A DNA stretch of 64,000 bases from Palsa-343 sp036269135 (GTDB lineage: Bacteria > Acidobacteriota > Terriglobia > Terriglobales > Acidobacteriaceae): contig DATASQ010000066.1 in assembly GCA_036269135.1 (NCBI GenBank), positions 1 to 64,000 of the forward strand. The letters run 5' to 3'. The notes below the pieces were generated by a model, which saw nothing but the letters and a program-made list of their open reading frames with translations, did no database searches and was not told where the DNA came from. Every line of letters starts with the position of its first letter. Positions within the stretch are counted from its first letter, which is position 1. The translations under genes and the position numbers were made by a program. Positions 63,556 through 64,000 of this stretch are shown one piece after another.

Positions 63556-63586
63556 TTTGCAGACGAACACCTCATTTGCAGACGAA
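63556..63586. repeat. Direct repeats TTTGCAGACGAA, possible integrase arm sites
   Basis: Two exact 12-bp copies at 63556-63567 and 63575-63586, 19 bp apart. The shorter GTTTGC also occurs in the tRNA loop region (63484), near 63508 and near 63536, so five copies lie within 100 bp of the junction. Confidence 0.65.
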
Positions 63587-63925
63587 AGTCCAGCAATTGT
63601 CCAGCAGATATTTACTTCCCTGTTCGCTGCCGCAGTCGAACAATTGCTCCTCTCCGAATCTCCTGTGGAGACGCGTCGTGCGGACTGGATTCGCATCGTT
63701 CTTTCGTGCCCGAGAAAACCAGCGTCGCCCCAAATTCAGCCTCTCGCTCGCCCACATAGTGCTTTCCCATTTCGCAAAGAACGTATCCCGCATCGGCCGT
63801 TCGGTCAAATACGCTGGGACCCGGATAGAGCACACAGCTTCTTGCAAAATTCCTGGACCAAGCTGCGTGTTCATGGCAAGCAGGAGCGGAAAGAACGCTC
63901 AGATGTGCGATTCGGTGATGGGGCT

Positions 63926-63941
63926 AAGATCAGGCGATCTT
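63926..63941. promoter_or_regulatory. Perfect dyad AAGATC-AGGC-GATCTT
   Basis: A 6-bp perfect inverted repeat with a 4-bp spacer, just upstream of a strong ribosome-binding site. A possible operator for the partial gene that follows. Confidence 0.4.
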
Positions 63942-63951
63942 GGAGGGAGAT

Positions 63952-64000
63952 ATGCCCAACACTCACGACCAAGTGGCCAGTGGGATTGTGTGGAATCGAT
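63952..64000 (+). CDS. Start of an unknown gene, truncated by the window edge
   Basis: GGAGGGAGAT lies just before the ATG, the best ribosome-binding site in this part. The frame reads MPNTHDQVASGIVWNR to the right edge without a stop. Too short to assign. It is the first candidate gene of the putative integrated element, and a perfect dyad upstream suggests regulation. Confidence 0.45.
   Translation, partial: MPNTHDQVASGIVWNR

Larger units (their letters stand above)
63494..64000. mobile_element. Left end of an integrated element at tRNA-Ser, continuing beyond the window
   Basis: DNA after the tRNA half is clearly lower in GC than the rest of the window. It has no recognisable housekeeping gene and carries direct repeats resembling integrase arm sites. 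No integrase gene is in view. The short open frames at 63572-63874 on the minus strand are not recognised. The region could alternatively be an intron within the tRNA gene. Confidence 0.5.

Noticed and set aside
63430..63874. Minus-strand small ORFs in the putative integrated element
   Set aside because: They overlap each other in different frames, lack ribosome-binding sites, and one runs over the tRNA-Ser half.

Overview
The window is high-GC bacterial DNA that fits an Acidobacteriota genome, probably class Terriglobia (Acidobacteriaceae-like). The main evidence is the presence of families that were named for this phylum: four large MacB/FtsX-type 'acidobacterial duplicated orphan permeases' (ADOP), two acidobacterial-type PadR regulators, and two VWFA-related acidobacterial secreted proteins. 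An Omp85-TamB envelope operon shows a diderm cell.

Layout. 1-3.6 kb: the 3' part of a glutamine synthetase, a GT39-like membrane glycosyltransferase and a ThiF/MoeB-like E1 enzyme. 3.8-12.1 kb: three overlapping envelope genes, Omp85 (BamA/TamA), a SurA-like chaperone and TamB. 12.3-17.3 kb: a BON-domain protein, a UbiA prenyltransferase, a secreted protein, and an ABC-2 exporter pair. 17.6-30.3 kb: an orphan proteasome-beta-like Ntn hydrolase, then four ADOP permeases with two PadR regulators. Each padR gene is preceded by its own perfect inverted repeat. 30.3-31.2 kb: a structured hairpin, a small unknown protein and several short repeats. 31.2-36.1 kb: a Tat-exported molybdopterin oxidoreductase with a cytochrome b partner, purD, uspA and mntH. 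36.3-49.5 kb: aconitase, two membrane proteins, OsmC, a ROK sugar kinase, a divergent VWFA pair, RNase J, a discoidin-like protein, a DUF2164 protein and a secreted beta-propeller. 49.9-60.4 kb: a PoxB-like TPP enzyme, a frameshifted small gene, a peptidoglycan-sugar operon (GH20 hexosaminidase, SSS symporter, serine hydrolase-NamZ fusion), then glmS and purS facing it. 60.5-63.3 kb: inorganic pyrophosphatase, an APC permease and a YflT-like stress protein. 63.4-64.0 kb: a tRNA-Ser(GCT) gene that stops being tRNA-like just after its anticodon and passes into lower-GC DNA with integrase-arm-like direct repeats. This looks like the edge of an integrated element.

The most unusual dispersed feature is a family of degenerate tandem repeats with an exact 7-bp period. 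At least nine intergenic tracts have the same period but different heptamers. Most of them begin at or within a few bases of a stop codon, and several are arranged as purine-rich then pyrimidine-rich halves that could pair. The other two leading leads are the proteasome-like orphan hydrolase, with Thr1 and Asp17 present but Lys33 replaced, and the interrupted tRNA-Ser gene.
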